A DNA stretch of 64,000 nt, taken from the NCBI RefSeq assembly GCF_003130705.1, contig NZ_CP021354.1:3100001-3164000 (forward strand), read 5' to 3'. Position 1 is the first letter of the stretch, and every line of letters starts with the position of its first letter. Made by a program: the position numbers and the translations under genes. The notes under the pieces are model-generated. The model was not told where the DNA came from. It saw nothing but the letters and a program-made list of their open reading frames with translations, and ran no database searches. The stretch comes from Rhodococcus oxybenzonivorans (lineage in GTDB: Bacteria; Actinomycetota; Actinomycetes; Mycobacteriales; Mycobacteriaceae). This document shows positions 45,349 through 53,297 of this stretch, piece after piece.

Positions 45349-46176
45349 GTGACAGATTCGGACATGCGCAGGAACTCGGTGGCGGTCGTCACGGGTGCGG
45401 GCAGTGGGATCGGAGCAGGACTCGCCAGGACGGCGAGGCGGCGCGGTATGCGGCTGGTACTCGCCGACGTCGACGCCGCGGCCGTGCACGACCTTGCCGC
45501 AGAACTGGGCGGCGATACCATCGCCGTTCCCACCGACGTCGCGGATCAGGGGGCCGTGGACGCCCTCGCCGACGCCGCCTTCGAGACTTTCGGGCGAGTC
45601 GATCTACTGTTCAACAATGCGGGCATCATGCGGGCCGGGTTCATCTGGCAACTCGGTGAATCCGAGTGGGACACCGTGCTGGGCGTCAACGTGAGAGGCG
45701 TCGTCAACGGAATCCGAGCGTTCGTCCCCAGAATGATCGACCAGGACGGCACCAGTCGCGTGGTGAACACCGCCTCCGTCGGCGGATTCGCACCCGGACC
45801 GATGATGTCGCCGTACAGCGCGTCGAAGTTCGCTGTGGTTGCCCTGACCGAATGCCTGCAGATGGAACTGGCGATGGTCGAAGCCCCGGTGTCCGCGAGC
45901 GTCCTCGCGCCCGGACCGGTGGACACCTCGGTGTTCGAGGATCCCTTCGGCCGGGTGTCGCACCCCGCAGTCGAGCGGATGGTCACGCAGATGCGGGAAC
46001 TACTCACCACGCACGGCCTCGACACGGACACCTTCGCCGATCGCGTCTTCGACGGCATCGATCGCGGCGACTTCTGGCTCGCACCGCAGGGGGACCACCT
46101 CGACGAGATGGTCAGAGAACACACCGCCGGCATCCTCGAACGTCGAGAACCCTCGATACGGGGCTCTTTTCGATGA
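45349..46176 (+). CDS. Short-chain dehydrogenase/reductase
   Basis: Classical SDR, 275 residues. T-G-A-G-S-G-I-G near residues 15-22, N-N-A-G, N-T-A-S-V, Y-S-A-S-K (Tyr-x-x-x-Lys) and P-G-P-V-D-T are intact, unlike the decayed SDR at 11915. GTG 45349 and ATG 45364 are alternative starts; the latter trims only five residues. It sits between two convergently placed groups of minus-strand genes. Substrate unknown. Confidence 0.88.
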   Translation: MTDSDMRRNSVAVVTGAGSGIGAGLARTARRRGMRLVLADVDAAAVHDLAAELGGDTIAVPTDVADQGAVDALADAAFETFGRVDLLFNNAGIMRAGFIWQLGESEWDTVLGVNVRGVVNGIRAFVPRMIDQDGTSRVVNTASVGGFAPGPMMSPYSASKFAVVALTECLQMELAMVEAPVSASVLAPGPVDTSVFEDPFGRVSHPAVERMVTQMRELLTTHGLDTDTFADRVFDGIDRGDFWLAPQGDHLDEMVREHTAGILERREPSIRGSFR

Positions 46177-46202
46177 TCGCGCCCCGTCTCCAGCCGGGAC
46201 GG

Positions 46203-46780
46203 TCACCGCCGCAATTCCGCCACCTTGTCCAACCATCCCAGCTTGTGCGGTTTGCGGATGGCGTAGATCCGGGTGATCCGGCCGTCCTCGACCACGAGAC
46301 TCACCGCAGTGGGAGAGCCACCGATGTCCATTCGGGTGCCGGGCATCCCGTTGAACCACGCGGTGGTCGCCGTGAGACCGGGGACCACCGCGGCGCGGGC
46401 CAGGAAGGCCGCCACCCTCTCGGCTCCGGTGATCGGCTTGCGGGCCGACGCCACCAGCCCGCCGCCATCGGCAATCACCACCACGTCCGCGGCCAGCACC
46501 TCCATCAGTGCCTGCACGTCGCCGGTCGAGACGGCGCCCAGGAACCTGGCGACGGCTTCCTGCTGCTGGCGACGGGACACCGATCGGAGCCGGTTCAACG
46601 CTTGCCGGGTGACCATCCGCACCAGGTAGGCCCGCGGATCGGAATCTCGACCTGCTCGACGTCGGCCCACCGCCGCCAGGTCTCCTGGACGACGTCCTCG
46701 GCCTCGGCGGCGGAGCCGAGCATCTCGTACGCGACGGTGAAGAGCAGGCTGCGGTGGGTGACGAACGGGTCGTCGGTCAT
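46203..46780 (-). pseudogene. SigJ-type ECF sigma factor, frameshifted and lacking region 4
   Basis: Two overlapping frames make one wreck of an ECF41/SigJ-like sigma factor. The first (from ATG 46780) carries region 2: T-H-R-S-L-L-F-T-V-A-Y-E-M-L-G-S and D-V-V-Q-E-T-W. It is out of frame from about 46640; the second frame takes up D-P-R-A-Y-L-V-R and N-R-L-R-S-V-S-R-R, then jumps directly to the C-terminal SnoaL-like domain (V-A-R-F-L-G-A-V ... D-G-G-G). All of region 4, about 100 residues that recognise the -35, is missing. Its start overlaps the carboxymuconolactone decarboxylase-type gene, the usual partner of such sigma factors. It cannot direct transcription as normal. Confidence 0.8.
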
Positions 46781-47355
46781 GTCGTCGAACGGACTGCGAG
46801 CGGCTTCAGATCACATGCAGCCGCGAGCCCCTGTGATTCGATGCCGAATGCGACGTTGGTGCGGGTCATGAAATTCGCCAGCGCGATGAACGCGGTGAGC
46901 TCCACGAGGGCGGGGGCACCGAGCTGCTCGAGCAGGCGCGCCGACATGTCTTCGGTCACCGTCGGCGGGGTCTGGCTCATTGCTTCGGCGTACTCCAGAA
47001 CTTCCCGCTCGAGCGGGGTGAACACGTCCGACTCGCGCCACCGCGGCACCTCCCGCGCCTTGGTCAGGTCGAGCCCGTCGTTGTGCGCCTGGAAGTATCC
47101 GTAGTCCAGGCAGAAGCTGCAGCCGATAAGACTAGCGACCGCCATGTGGGCGAACGACTTCAGGTTCTTGTCACACCGATTCCACTTCTGTGCCTGACGA
47201 CCGACGCTGAAGCTGAAGTTCAGCACCTTCTTGTTGTGCCACGCCACCTCGACCGGCTCGGCCACGTCGCCGAGCATCTTGCGGGACATCCGTTTGACCA
47301 CCGCGCCGTAGACGCCGGTCAGCTCGGCCTTGGGGATTCTGGTATTTCCGGCCAT
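46777..47355 (-). CDS. Carboxymuconolactone decarboxylase/AhpD-like protein
   Basis: AhpD-like peroxidase fold protein of 192 residues. The redox pair C-S-F-C (Cys79, Cys82) lies in L-I-G-C-S-F-C-L-D-Y-G, followed by the H in the next helix, as in alkylhydroperoxidase members; true decarboxylases lack this pair. Such genes are commonly paired with ECF41-type sigma factors in actinobacteria, matching the broken sigma gene that overlaps its end (ATGA). It is probably a peroxide- or lipid-hydroperoxide-reducing protein whose sigma partner has been lost. Confidence 0.85.
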   Translation of the reverse strand: MAGNTRIPKAELTGVYGAVVKRMSRKMLGDVAEPVEVAWHNKKVLNFSFSVGRQAQKWNRCDKNLKSFAHMAVASLIGCSFCLDYGYFQAHNDGLDLTKAREVPRWRESDVFTPLEREVLEYAEAMSQTPPTVTEDMSARLLEQLGAPALVELTAFIALANFMTRTNVAFGIESQGLAAACDLKPLAVRSTT

Positions 47356-47489
47356 GACTCCTCCTCCGACTTATGTGCTGTCGGCATGAAGACACCGGCC
47401 ACCCATCGAATGTGACACCCGAGCCGAAAATGCTTGCCGACCGGGGGAGGGGAAATCCTCCGGGCAGCCGATAGGGGATACAGCCCGGA

Positions 47490-47813
47490 TCAATGACCTT
47501 CCTGGTCGGTGAGCGATTCTCCGTCGAGGGCCTTGACTCGCTTGCGCTCGAGGAGCACGAGTGTGGCGCCGCCGATGAGGCACACCACACAGATGATGGT
47601 GCCGATCACGGCCCAGCCCTCGAAACCGTAACCTGCTCCGACCAGTGTCGCCCCGAGCGCAGCGATTCCGGCGGCGATCAGGAAATACCCCGGCCAGTTG
47701 CGACTGTCGGTGATCGCTTCCCCGGCGTGTCCGCGGATGGTCCGCGCGTCGTCCTGGGGACGCTCGTTCTCTGAGGGACCTTTCCCGGCCCCGGTGTCCG
47801 GCTGATACGTCAC
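47490..47813 (-). CDS. Small two-helix membrane protein
   Basis: Membrane protein of 107 residues. Two hydrophobic segments, at ~43-62 (Y-F-L-I-A-A-G-I-A-A-L-G-A-T-L) and ~70-90 (I-G-T-I-I-C-V-V-C-L-I-G-G), between polar, disordered N- and C-termini. It fits the general type of actinobacterial small stress membrane proteins; no family assigned. Function unknown. Confidence 0.65.
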   Translation of the reverse strand: MTYQPDTGAGKGPSENERPQDDARTIRGHAGEAITDSRNWPGYFLIAAGIAALGATLVGAGYGFEGWAVIGTIICVVCLIGGATLVLLERKRVKALDGESLTDQEGH

Positions 47814-47873
47814 TGCCGACCTCCTGTGCTCATGTGACCTCGTCTATACGGACGATCCGGTGACGCACCCGGC

Positions 47874-48023
47874 TCATTCGTCGGGGTCATCGGATCCCGC
47901 CGATTCCTCGGCCAACTCGGGCGCGTTCTCCCGGGTAGCCATGCCACCGTCCTTGCCCTGATCTGCAGGACCGGGCCGGCCACCCTTGGGTGTGTCCCGG
48001 TCGTCGTTCGTGTCCTTCTGCAT
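47874..48023 (-). CDS. Small hydrophilic protein
   Basis: Forty-nine residues, Gly/Lys/Asp-rich N-terminal half and an acidic end (S-D-D-P-D-E), no hydrophobic core. The ATG at 48023 is preceded by AGGAGCG. Length and composition resemble the gene at 29791. Function unknown. Confidence 0.5.
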   Translation of the reverse strand: MQKDTNDDRDTPKGGRPGPADQGKDGGMATRENAPELAEESAGSDDPDE

Positions 48024-48050
48024 CTGAAATACGCTCCTAGGGTGGAGATC

Positions 48051-48302
48051 TCAGTGGGCGTTCCGTCGCCGCCGTACCACCAGCAGCACGAGGAGAAGGG
48101 AAGCGACGACGCCGACCGCTGCCACGCGTTGCGGTTGCTGCTTCAGCGTCTCGATGTCGTGGCGTGCGTGCGCCTTGGCCCGAGAGCCGATATCGATTTT
48201 CTTGTGCAGAGCATCGACGGTGGCCGCCAGTTCCGCCCGCTGCTGCTCGACCGGGGGGCTCGGCGTGGTGACCTCGCCATTCGGCTGCTGCGCCTCGGTC
48301 AT
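48051..48302 (-). CDS. DUF3618 single-pass membrane protein
   Basis: An 83-residue protein of the DUF3618 family: a polar N-terminal part, a helix R-A-E-L-A-A-T-V-D-A-L-H-K-K-I-D, then a C-terminal membrane segment (V-A-A-V-G-V-V-A-S-L-L-L-V-L-L-V) capped by Arg. It overlaps the holin-X gene stop (ATGA at 48299-48302). This pair is conserved in actinobacteria and is believed to act at the envelope. Function unknown. Confidence 0.83.
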   Translation of the reverse strand: MTEAQQPNGEVTTPSPPVEQQRAELAATVDALHKKIDIGSRAKAHARHDIETLKQQPQRVAAVGVVASLLLVLLVVRRRRNAH

Positions 48303-48757
48303 CGGAAGCCCTCCTTGACCGTGTCGACGTCCGCCCGGACGCTGCGGGTGGTCTGCTCCGGAACGGGAGGCAACGCGTTCTTCGCGCGACGACCGCCGAC
48401 GGCCGCGGTGATCGACCCTGCGATGATCAGCACGGCGGCCACGATCAGGGCGGCGATCCACGGTTCGAGGGCTGTGGAGAGTCCGAGCACTGCGGTGGCA
48501 ACGAGCGTCGCCAAGCCGAACAACAGCAGCAGAAGGCCCGCTCCCGACACGCCGACGCCGATACCGACACGCGTGCCTTTTTCCTTGACCTCCGTCAGGG
48601 CAGAACTCACTTCGGTGCGGACGAGTTGCGACACCTGCTCAGTGAGCCGCTCGACGAGCTGCACGGTCGACAGATCGTCGACGTTGTCCGAGCGGCCCGC
48701 CGGGGTGGAACCGGGCGACCCGGTCCGATGCGCATCACTGCGATGGATGTCCGTCAT
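48299..48757 (-). CDS. Holin-X superfamily membrane protein (phage_holin_3_6)
   Basis: A 152-residue protein. It begins with a soluble amphipathic part (S-T-V-Q-L-V-E-R-L-T-E-Q-V-S-Q-L-V-R-T-E), then two long hydrophobic segments (~residues 69-95 and ~100-125) as in the actinobacterial holin-X proteins, named for fold similarity only. It is coupled by ATGA overlap to the DUF3618 gene. A stress-type promoter box lies 28 nt upstream of the start. Envelope-stress role is inference. Confidence 0.83.
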   Translation of the reverse strand: MTDIHRSDAHRTGSPGSTPAGRSDNVDDLSTVQLVERLTEQVSQLVRTEVSSALTEVKEKGTRVGIGVGVSGAGLLLLLFGLATLVATAVLGLSTALEPWIAALIVAAVLIIAGSITAAVGGRRAKNALPPVPEQTTRSVRADVDTVKEGFR

Positions 48758-48784
48758 GTCACTGCTCCTTTCGTACTCGAACGC

Positions 48785-48810
48785 CTACCCGGCTGCCGAC
48801 AGCACGAAAC
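48785..48810 (-). promoter_or_regulatory. SigF/SigB-type promoter of the holin-X/DUF3618 pair
   Basis: Minus-strand GTTT, 16 bases, GGGTAG, 28 nt before the holin-X ATG. Both elements and the spacing are identical in form to the csbD box. Confidence 0.55.
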
Positions 48811-48836
48811 GCCGAGGCCAGCGCGCGCCGGCGGTC

Positions 48837-49079
48837 TCACGTGTCCGAGGAGTTCTCGCCGCGGGCGCCTCGCCCCGACCGTTGCTGCATGTCGTCGATC
48901 AGTTTCGATGCGGTGACCTTGGTCAGGTCGTCGGGAACGGTCTCACCCAACTCTTGGGCGAGAGTGTGCAGGTAGGACCGTTGTGGCCCGGTCATCGGTT
49001 CGTCTCCGGTGATCCAGTCGTCCGGATCCTTCTCGGGGGTCGGCGACGGATCCGGTCCGGAGGATTGAGAGTCGGCCAT
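48837..49079 (-). CDS. DUF3072 protein
   Basis: Eighty residues. DUF3072 core M-T-G-P-Q-R-S-Y-L-H-T-L and L-T-K-V-T-A-S-K-L-I-D after an acidic N-terminus. Related to the small helical domain in some DNA-binding or replication-associated proteins, by pattern only. Possible stress promoter 66-92 nt upstream. Function unknown. Confidence 0.82.
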   Translation of the reverse strand: MADSQSSGPDPSPTPEKDPDDWITGDEPMTGPQRSYLHTLAQELGETVPDDLTKVTASKLIDDMQQRSGRGARGENSSDT

Positions 49080-49144
49080 GCCATTCCTGTCTGCTCGTTC
49101 GGTTCGGTTCGGGATTCGTGACCCGACGACGTGGCATCCGACCG

Positions 49145-49171
49145 ATTGCCCGCTGGCCGACATTCCGAAAC
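49145..49171 (-). promoter_or_regulatory. Candidate SigF/SigB-type box before the DUF3072 gene
   Basis: Minus-strand GTTT, 16 bases, GGGCAAT. The -10 part has one mismatch to GGGTAY; the same GTTT-N16-GGGCAA occurs before the NDH-2-like gene at 21338. Confidence 0.35.
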
Positions 49172-49207
49172 GACCGTATCTGCCGGAGGGGGGAATTGGC
49201 GCCGCGC

Positions 49208-49711
49208 TCACTTGCGGTGTCGTCCCTGCAGTATGCGGGCGAACAACCACAGTCCGAGAAACAGGGCCACGGCCACGGCGGCGGCGACGACTCCGACGAC
49301 GGGCGAGACGACAAAGCTGAAGATGAGCAGCACCACACCGATGAGCGCCATCGCCAGCGTGGTGATCCCGCAGATCGCCAGCCGGTGCGCCACGGCAACC
49401 AGGTCGTACAGAGCGTGCAGGCGGAACAGCATCCGGTGAATACCTACCGGGGCGACCAGCAGCATGGTCGATGTCACCGAGAGGGCGACGGTGACGAGGT
49501 AGATGAGAACCTCGGCGTCCGTGAGCTCCCCGAACCTCTCCTGGAAGGGCAGCGTGAGAAGAAACCCGGTGAGCAGTTGGACCCCGGTCTGGACGACGCG
49601 TAATTCCTGGAGCAGACCGTTCCAGTTCCGGTCCAGTCGTTGCGTCTCGGTCTCGTGGCGGGCGCGGAAATTCCAGTCCGCGTCATCGCGCTCCAATCGG
49701 CCACTGTCCAT
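49208..49711 (-). CDS. DUF6328 four-helix membrane protein
   Basis: A 167-residue integral membrane protein. The soluble N-terminus (residues 1-42) is charged, with L-L-Q-E-L-R-V-V-Q-T-G-V-Q; four hydrophobic segments follow at about 44-60, 69-90, 108-128 and 134-160. This matches DUF6328. Function unknown. It ends 36 nt before the metallophosphoesterase start on the same strand but is probably independent. Confidence 0.8.
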   Translation of the reverse strand: MDSGRLERDDADWNFRARHETETQRLDRNWNGLLQELRVVQTGVQLLTGFLLTLPFQERFGELTDAEVLIYLVTVALSVTSTMLLVAPVGIHRMLFRLHALYDLVAVAHRLAICGITTLAMALIGVVLLIFSFVVSPVVGVVAAAVAVALFLGLWLFARILQGRHRK

Positions 49712-49746
49712 CCGTCATCACTACTCTCTCGGCGTACCGAATTCGT

Positions 49747-50460
49747 TCATTCCGTGTGAATTCCGTACACCGCGTAAGCGGAGTGAATCACGGGTTGCGC
49801 AACATTGCGCACCCGAACGCCACCAGGGGTGGTGCCGCGTTCGCGTCCCGCGTGGGCGTGGCCGTGCACGGCGAGGTCGACACCGAACTCGTCGATCGGT
49901 TCGCCGAGGAGATACGACCCGAGGAAGGGATAGATTTCGGGGGGCTCACCGTGCAAGGTGTCGGAGATCGGCGAGTAATGGGTGAGAGCCACCCGGATGT
50001 CGGTCTCGAGGGTCGACAGGGCACGGCGTAGCTCCGACGCGACCTCCACGGTATGACCGGCGAAGTCCTTCATCTGCCGCTCCCCGAAGGCACTCGCGCA
50101 TTTGCCCGCGAACCCGCCACCGAACCCCTTTACTCCCGCTACCCCGAGCGTCTGACCATCGACCGCAACGGTGGCAGTGGTCCCTTCGAGAACGGTGATG
50201 TCCCGGCTTTCGAGGAGTGCGGTGATCTCGTCGGCGGCGTCGCAGTGGTGATCGTGGTTTCCGAGAACCGCGATCACCGGAACGCCGAGATCCCGGAATT
50301 CGTCGGCGACCACCGAAGCTTCTTCGACGGTGCCGTGGCGGGTGAGGTCGCCCGCGAGCAACAGCACATCGGCGTGTTCGTGGAGTTTGTCGAGTGCGGG
50401 ACGAAGCAGACCGCGCGCGTCCTCGGCGAGGTGCACGTCACCGACAGCTGCAATGCGCAT
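49747..50460 (-). CDS. Calcineurin-like metallophosphoesterase
   Basis: A 237-residue phosphoesterase with the five family motifs: G-D-V-H (residue 7-10), G-D-L-T near 42, G-N-H-D near 70, a lone His in the C-terminal half and G-H-A-H near the end. The metal-binding residues are all there. Substrate is unknown; relatives act on phosphodiesters including cyclic nucleotides and nucleic acids. Its ATG shares one base with the stop of the BON-domain gene, so translation is coupled. Confidence 0.88.
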   Translation of the reverse strand: MRIAAVGDVHLAEDARGLLRPALDKLHEHADVLLLAGDLTRHGTVEEASVVADEFRDLGVPVIAVLGNHDHHCDAADEITALLESRDITVLEGTTATVAVDGQTLGVAGVKGFGGGFAGKCASAFGERQMKDFAGHTVEVASELRRALSTLETDIRVALTHYSPISDTLHGEPPEIYPFLGSYLLGEPIDEFGVDLAVHGHAHAGRERGTTPGGVRVRNVAQPVIHSAYAVYGIHTE

Positions 50461-50720
50461 CAGTCGAGTTCCTCTCGGCCTGCCGGTTCACGATTGTCCA
50501 CTACCTGAACATCGTTGCGCACCGACATGGTAGGAAGGTGCTCGCGCACAACGACTTCCAGATCATCCCTGCGGTGGGCGCAGCTCACTTCTCCGCTCAG
50601 GTAGACCTGGTTCGCGCGCACCGAGATTCGCACGCCGAGTTCGGACGTGCGCGGGTCCTCCGCGAGCGCGCGCCGTAGATGTGCGACAAGGTACTGGGGC
50701 GGCTGCTCTTCCGGATTCAT
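50460..50720 (-). CDS. BON-domain small protein
   Basis: Eighty-six residues with the BON pattern: an N-terminal helix L-R-R-A-L-A-E-D-P-R-T, strand I-S-V-R-A-N-Q-V-Y-L-S-G-E-V and helix L-E-V-V-V-R-E-H. BON domains bind membranes or peptidoglycan. Unlike periplasmic BON proteins it has no signal peptide, so it is probably cytoplasmic. The start overlaps the nucleotidyltransferase stop (ATGA) and its stop touches the phosphoesterase start. A three-gene coupled unit is likely. Confidence 0.75.
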   Translation of the reverse strand: MNPEEQPPQYLVAHLRRALAEDPRTSELGVRISVRANQVYLSGEVSCAHRRDDLEVVVREHLPTMSVRNDVQVVDNREPAGREELD

Positions 50721-51307
50721 GCGCTCTCCTCCGTTGCCGGCGGCGACTGATGGCCACTGCCCGTCCCGTCGGAGATGTGAAGGTCGCCGAGTAGAGCCAG
50801 AAATGCTCGGGCGTAGGGTGATTTGCCGGCGCTTAGCTCAACCTCCTGCCAATCGACCTGCTCACGCAGATCTCGGGCGATACGCAGCAGCGGGACGAAG
50901 TCGCACCGGTGCGCGTCCAGCACGAGAAGTTTGTCGACCATGAGGTCCGTAGCACTGATCACCAGTGCCGCGGTGGGGCCGACCCGCATCCACGTCGCGC
51001 GTTCGAAGAGCTCGTCGGTGACGGGCTGGTAGTTGGGCCGGAAAACCAGATCGACCAGCACTTCACCGTCGTAGACCTTGACGAGCCAGTCCTCGGGCGG
51101 AACCACCCGGGTCATCCCGGCGGCTTCGAGGGCGCGCAGTGCGGACTCCGCGTCCTCCTCTTTCAGGAAGATGTCGACATCGTGATCGGACGGCGGTCCA
51201 CCGCGCGCGTAGACGGCGCAGCCGCCGGCGACCGCGAACCTGATACCCGTGTCATTCAGCGTGCTCACCACCTTGGTGAGCGTCTGGAGAAGTTCGGTCT
51301 CGTCCAT
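50717..51307 (-). CDS. Nucleotidyltransferase-fold protein
   Basis: A 196-residue minimal nucleotidyltransferase. Catalytic-type motif V-A-G-G-C-A-V-Y followed by the Asp triad region D-H-D-V-D-I-F, then a helical C-terminal part with K-L-L-V-L-D-A. It resembles AbiEii/MNT-type and the DUF6036-like enzymes of actinobacteria. No toxin-antitoxin partner adjoins; instead it is coupled to BON and phosphoesterase genes. It might transfer an NMP to protein or RNA. Function not certain. Confidence 0.72.
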   Translation of the reverse strand: MDETELLQTLTKVVSTLNDTGIRFAVAGGCAVYARGGPPSDHDVDIFLKEEDAESALRALEAAGMTRVVPPEDWLVKVYDGEVLVDLVFRPNYQPVTDELFERATWMRVGPTAALVISATDLMVDKLLVLDAHRCDFVPLLRIARDLREQVDWQEVELSAGKSPYARAFLALLGDLHISDGTGSGHQSPPATEESA

Positions 51308-51506
51308 GTCGAATCCGGTCGCTTTCTGCCCGGGCAGCCTCCGATGCGGGAGATCGGCGTGCTGTTCACACCTCCTGTTCGGTACGGGTGCCCCGACTCG
51401 CGGCGCGCGAAACGTGGCGGTGTGAGGCACCCCCGCCACGGGTATTACGGGACTCTCGAGATCCGGGTGCACGAGTGTCGGGGTAGGTGACTGTAAAGGG
51501 GAGTAC

Positions 51507-51766
51507 ATGCGGTTGCGGCACAGTGACCCGTCCGGGCCGGGCATTCGCCGGCGGCGTCGGGGCCGGGGTTTCTCGTACGGCGCACCCGACGGCGCGGCCG
51601 GAGTATCGGACGAGGACCGAGCGCGGATCGACGCACCGGTATCCCGCCCGCGTGGCGCAAGGTGTGGATCTGCCCGCACCGCAACGGTCACATCCAGGCA
51701 GTCGGACTCGATGCTGCCGGTCGCCGTCAATACATCTGGAGCGAGCGGTGGTCGAACGCGCCGTGA
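51507..51766 (+). pseudogene. DNA topoisomerase IB N-terminal remnant
   Basis: A frameshifted 5' end of bacterial topoisomerase IB. The start M-R-L-R-H-S-D-P-S-G-P-G-I-R-R with G-R-G-F-S-Y is unmistakable family sequence. At about 51638-51641 one base is missing; in the next frame the text continues I-P-P-A-W-R-K-V-W-I-C-P, G-H-I-Q-A-V-G-L-D-A-A-G-R-R-Q-Y to a stop at 51764. The entire catalytic part with the active Tyr is absent (a complete enzyme has about 330 residues). GGGGAG lies before the ATG. A deleted gene rather than a small working protein is the best reading. Confidence 0.82.
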
Positions 51767-51813
51767 TTCGCCTTCTCGCCCGATGACACCGCAGCTCGCT
51801 CGGTGACACCGAA

Positions 51814-51853
51814 AAAGGGGCCTGCCCATCCTCTCGGATGGGCAGGCCCCTTT
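51814..51853 (-). terminator. Strong bidirectional rho-independent terminator
   Basis: An 18-bp perfect stem (aaaggggcctgcccatcc and complement) with a 4-nt tctc loop, flanked by A-runs on one side and U-coding T-runs on the other. It can terminate both the GlsB gene (minus strand, 14 nt downstream of its stop) and the truncated topoisomerase gene (plus strand). Confidence 0.9.
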
Positions 51854-51866
51854 ATTTCGTTTGCGG

Positions 51867-52142
51867 TCAGCGGCGGGCGGCGGTGCGTCCGGTGACCAGC
51901 TTGACCAGGAAAAGGAGAATCACTGCCCCGAGGAGGCAGGTGAAGAAGCTGAACCAGAGACCGCCCCCTTCGACGTCCACATTGAGCAGTTTGAGGAGGA
52001 AACCACCGAGTAGTCCGCCGATGATGCCGACGACGATGTTGAGGAGGATGCCCATCTGAGCATCGGTCTTCATGATCTTGCTGCCGATCCAGCCGGCGAG
52101 CCCGCCGATGATGATCCAGCCGATAATTCCCAGTCCTAGCAC
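51867..52142 (-). CDS. GlsB/YeaQ/YmgE stress membrane protein
   Basis: Ninety-one-residue membrane protein of the transglycosylase-associated family. Glycine-rich helices: I-I-G-W-I-I-I-G-G-L-A-G-W-I-G, then N-I-V-V-G-I-I-G-G-L-L-G-G-F-L-L and a last helix F-T-C-L-L-G-A-V-I-L-L. Relatives are induced by acid and osmotic stress and may protect the envelope. Ends at a strong terminator. AAGGACAC lies before the ATG. Confidence 0.87.
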   Translation of the reverse strand: MLGLGIIGWIIIGGLAGWIGSKIMKTDAQMGILLNIVVGIIGGLLGGFLLKLLNVDVEGGGLWFSFFTCLLGAVILLFLVKLVTGRTAARR

Positions 52143-52248
52143 GGAAGTGTCCTTTCGGAAGAGAGCGATCCCGGTACGGCCAGGATCACTCGGTCAGGTG
52201 ACGCTCGAATAGGTGACGCGTGTTCGGGTCGGACGGAAATGCCGACGA

Positions 52249-52788
52249 TCAACGAGCCTGCGCCGCGGCCTGCTTCTCCGAGTGTGCGCCTTCGTTGGCG
52301 AGTGACCCACCCGAATTTTCGAGATGAGCGCGAACGAACCACTGGAACTTCTCGAGTTCGGCGGTCTGCCCGATCAGCAGGTCCTCGGTGATGGGGTCGA
52401 GATCGCCGAATTCTTCGATGGCCTTGCGATTATCCTCGATGACGCCGGTGTAGACGAGATCGAGCGCGGCCAGGTGCGCCTGGGCGGTGTCGCGGCCGAC
52501 CGAGTAGTCGTCCCACGTACGGTCCCGTCCGATGGCCGCGGGTGTGCCGTCCGGTGACTTGCCCAGGGCGGCAATACGCTCGGCGACCGCATCGGCGTAT
52601 CCGCGGACCAATTCGACCTGCGGGTCGATCATTTCGTGGACGCCGATAAAGTTCGGCCCCACCACGTTCCAATGGATGTGCTTGAGCGTGAGGTGCAGAT
52701 CGTTGTAGGCGCTGAGCCGTTTCTGCAGGGTGTCGGCGACTTGCGAACCCTGCTCCGCGGACAGGCCTGGCACGGTGAATTTCGACAT
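52249..52788 (-). CDS. dps: DNA-binding protein from starved cells (Dps, ferritin-like)
   Basis: A 179-residue Dps. The ferroxidase ligands fit exactly by spacing: His39, His51, Asp66, Glu70 (L. innocua 31, 43, 58, 62), in H-W-N-V-V-G-P-N-F-x-G-V-H and D-A-V-A-E-R. An N-terminal tail of about 15 residues and a longer charged Ala/Gln C-terminus may bind DNA. Protects DNA from H2O2 by using it to oxidise Fe(II) and by storing iron in a 12-mer shell. GAGAGGA precedes the ATG. Confidence 0.95.
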   Translation of the reverse strand: MSKFTVPGLSAEQGSQVADTLQKRLSAYNDLHLTLKHIHWNVVGPNFIGVHEMIDPQVELVRGYADAVAERIAALGKSPDGTPAAIGRDRTWDDYSVGRDTAQAHLAALDLVYTGVIEDNRKAIEEFGDLDPITEDLLIGQTAELEKFQWFVRAHLENSGGSLANEGAHSEKQAAAQAR

Positions 52789-52853
52789 TCTCGATCCTCT
52801 CGTTCGCTACTGCCGTGTACCGGCAACGGTGTCGGTTGCGCCGTGGCCGTCGT

Positions 52854-52976
52854 TCAGGACGACGAGTCGGCGGTCTCGGTGGCGGTGTGCTCGAACATCC
52901 ACTCGAGCCGGTTCTTCAACTCTTCGGTCGACAACGTCCAACTGCCGGCCCGGGTCGATCCGGCGGGTGTGGTCAC
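52854..52976 (-). CDS. Possible 40-residue small protein
   Basis: A short frame with GTG start, reading V-T-T-P-A-G-S-T-R then W-T-L-S-T-E-E-L-K-N-R-L-E-W-M-F-E-H. The C-terminal part has a plausible amphipathic helix with an acidic end and looks more protein-like than the surrounding frames. There is no strong ribosome site. Could also be the 3' end of a decayed gene. Function unknown. Confidence 0.3.
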   Translation of the reverse strand: MTTPAGSTRAGSWTLSTEELKNRLEWMFEHTATETADSSS

Positions 52977-53083
52977 CGCGTACCCCCAGGCCGCAGCCGC
53001 GAACCGAATATGTGAACCCGCCCACCGCAACTACTGTGCTTCATCACGCCCGTCGTCCTTCCCGATTTCTGGAACCTCTCGTC

Positions 53084-53103
53084 GGAAGAACCGGGGTTCT
53101 TCC
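53084..53103. promoter_or_regulatory. 20-bp palindrome between dps and the cold-shock unit
   Basis: ggaagaacc, a GG spacer, and its exact complement ggttcttcc. It is a perfect dyad in a gene-free 360-base region. It may be an operator for a dimeric regulator. The AT-rich stretch downstream (53134-53171) shows an additional imperfect inverted repeat around atctg-tcaaaa-cagat. Confidence 0.45.
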
Positions 53104-53271
53104 GTGTTCCCTTCAGATTCGAACGATACGAACGTACAACAAAATCTATATCTGTCAAAACAGATCTTGTGTGGGCGCGCATGCGAATGTCTTCTGATGA
53201 CGACGACAAGGTGGTGGCGGCCCAAAGATTTCGATTCGGCAACCTCCGGGCGCAAATGGCGCCCATCCCGC

Positions 53272-53297
53272 GTTTCGAGACCCTATCTTCGGGGGAA
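53272..53297 (+). promoter_or_regulatory. Candidate SigF/SigB-type box before the microprotein/cold-shock pair
   Basis: GTTT, 16 bases, GGGGAA, 42 nt before the microprotein ATG. The -10 deviates from GGGTAY at one base; position and spacing fit. Confidence 0.35.

Noticed and set aside
51487..51786. 99-residue plus-strand gene overlapping the topoisomerase remnant
   Set aside because: The frame starting at 51507 has TopIB sequence; this one is a shadow with Arg/Ser/Pro-rich composition.
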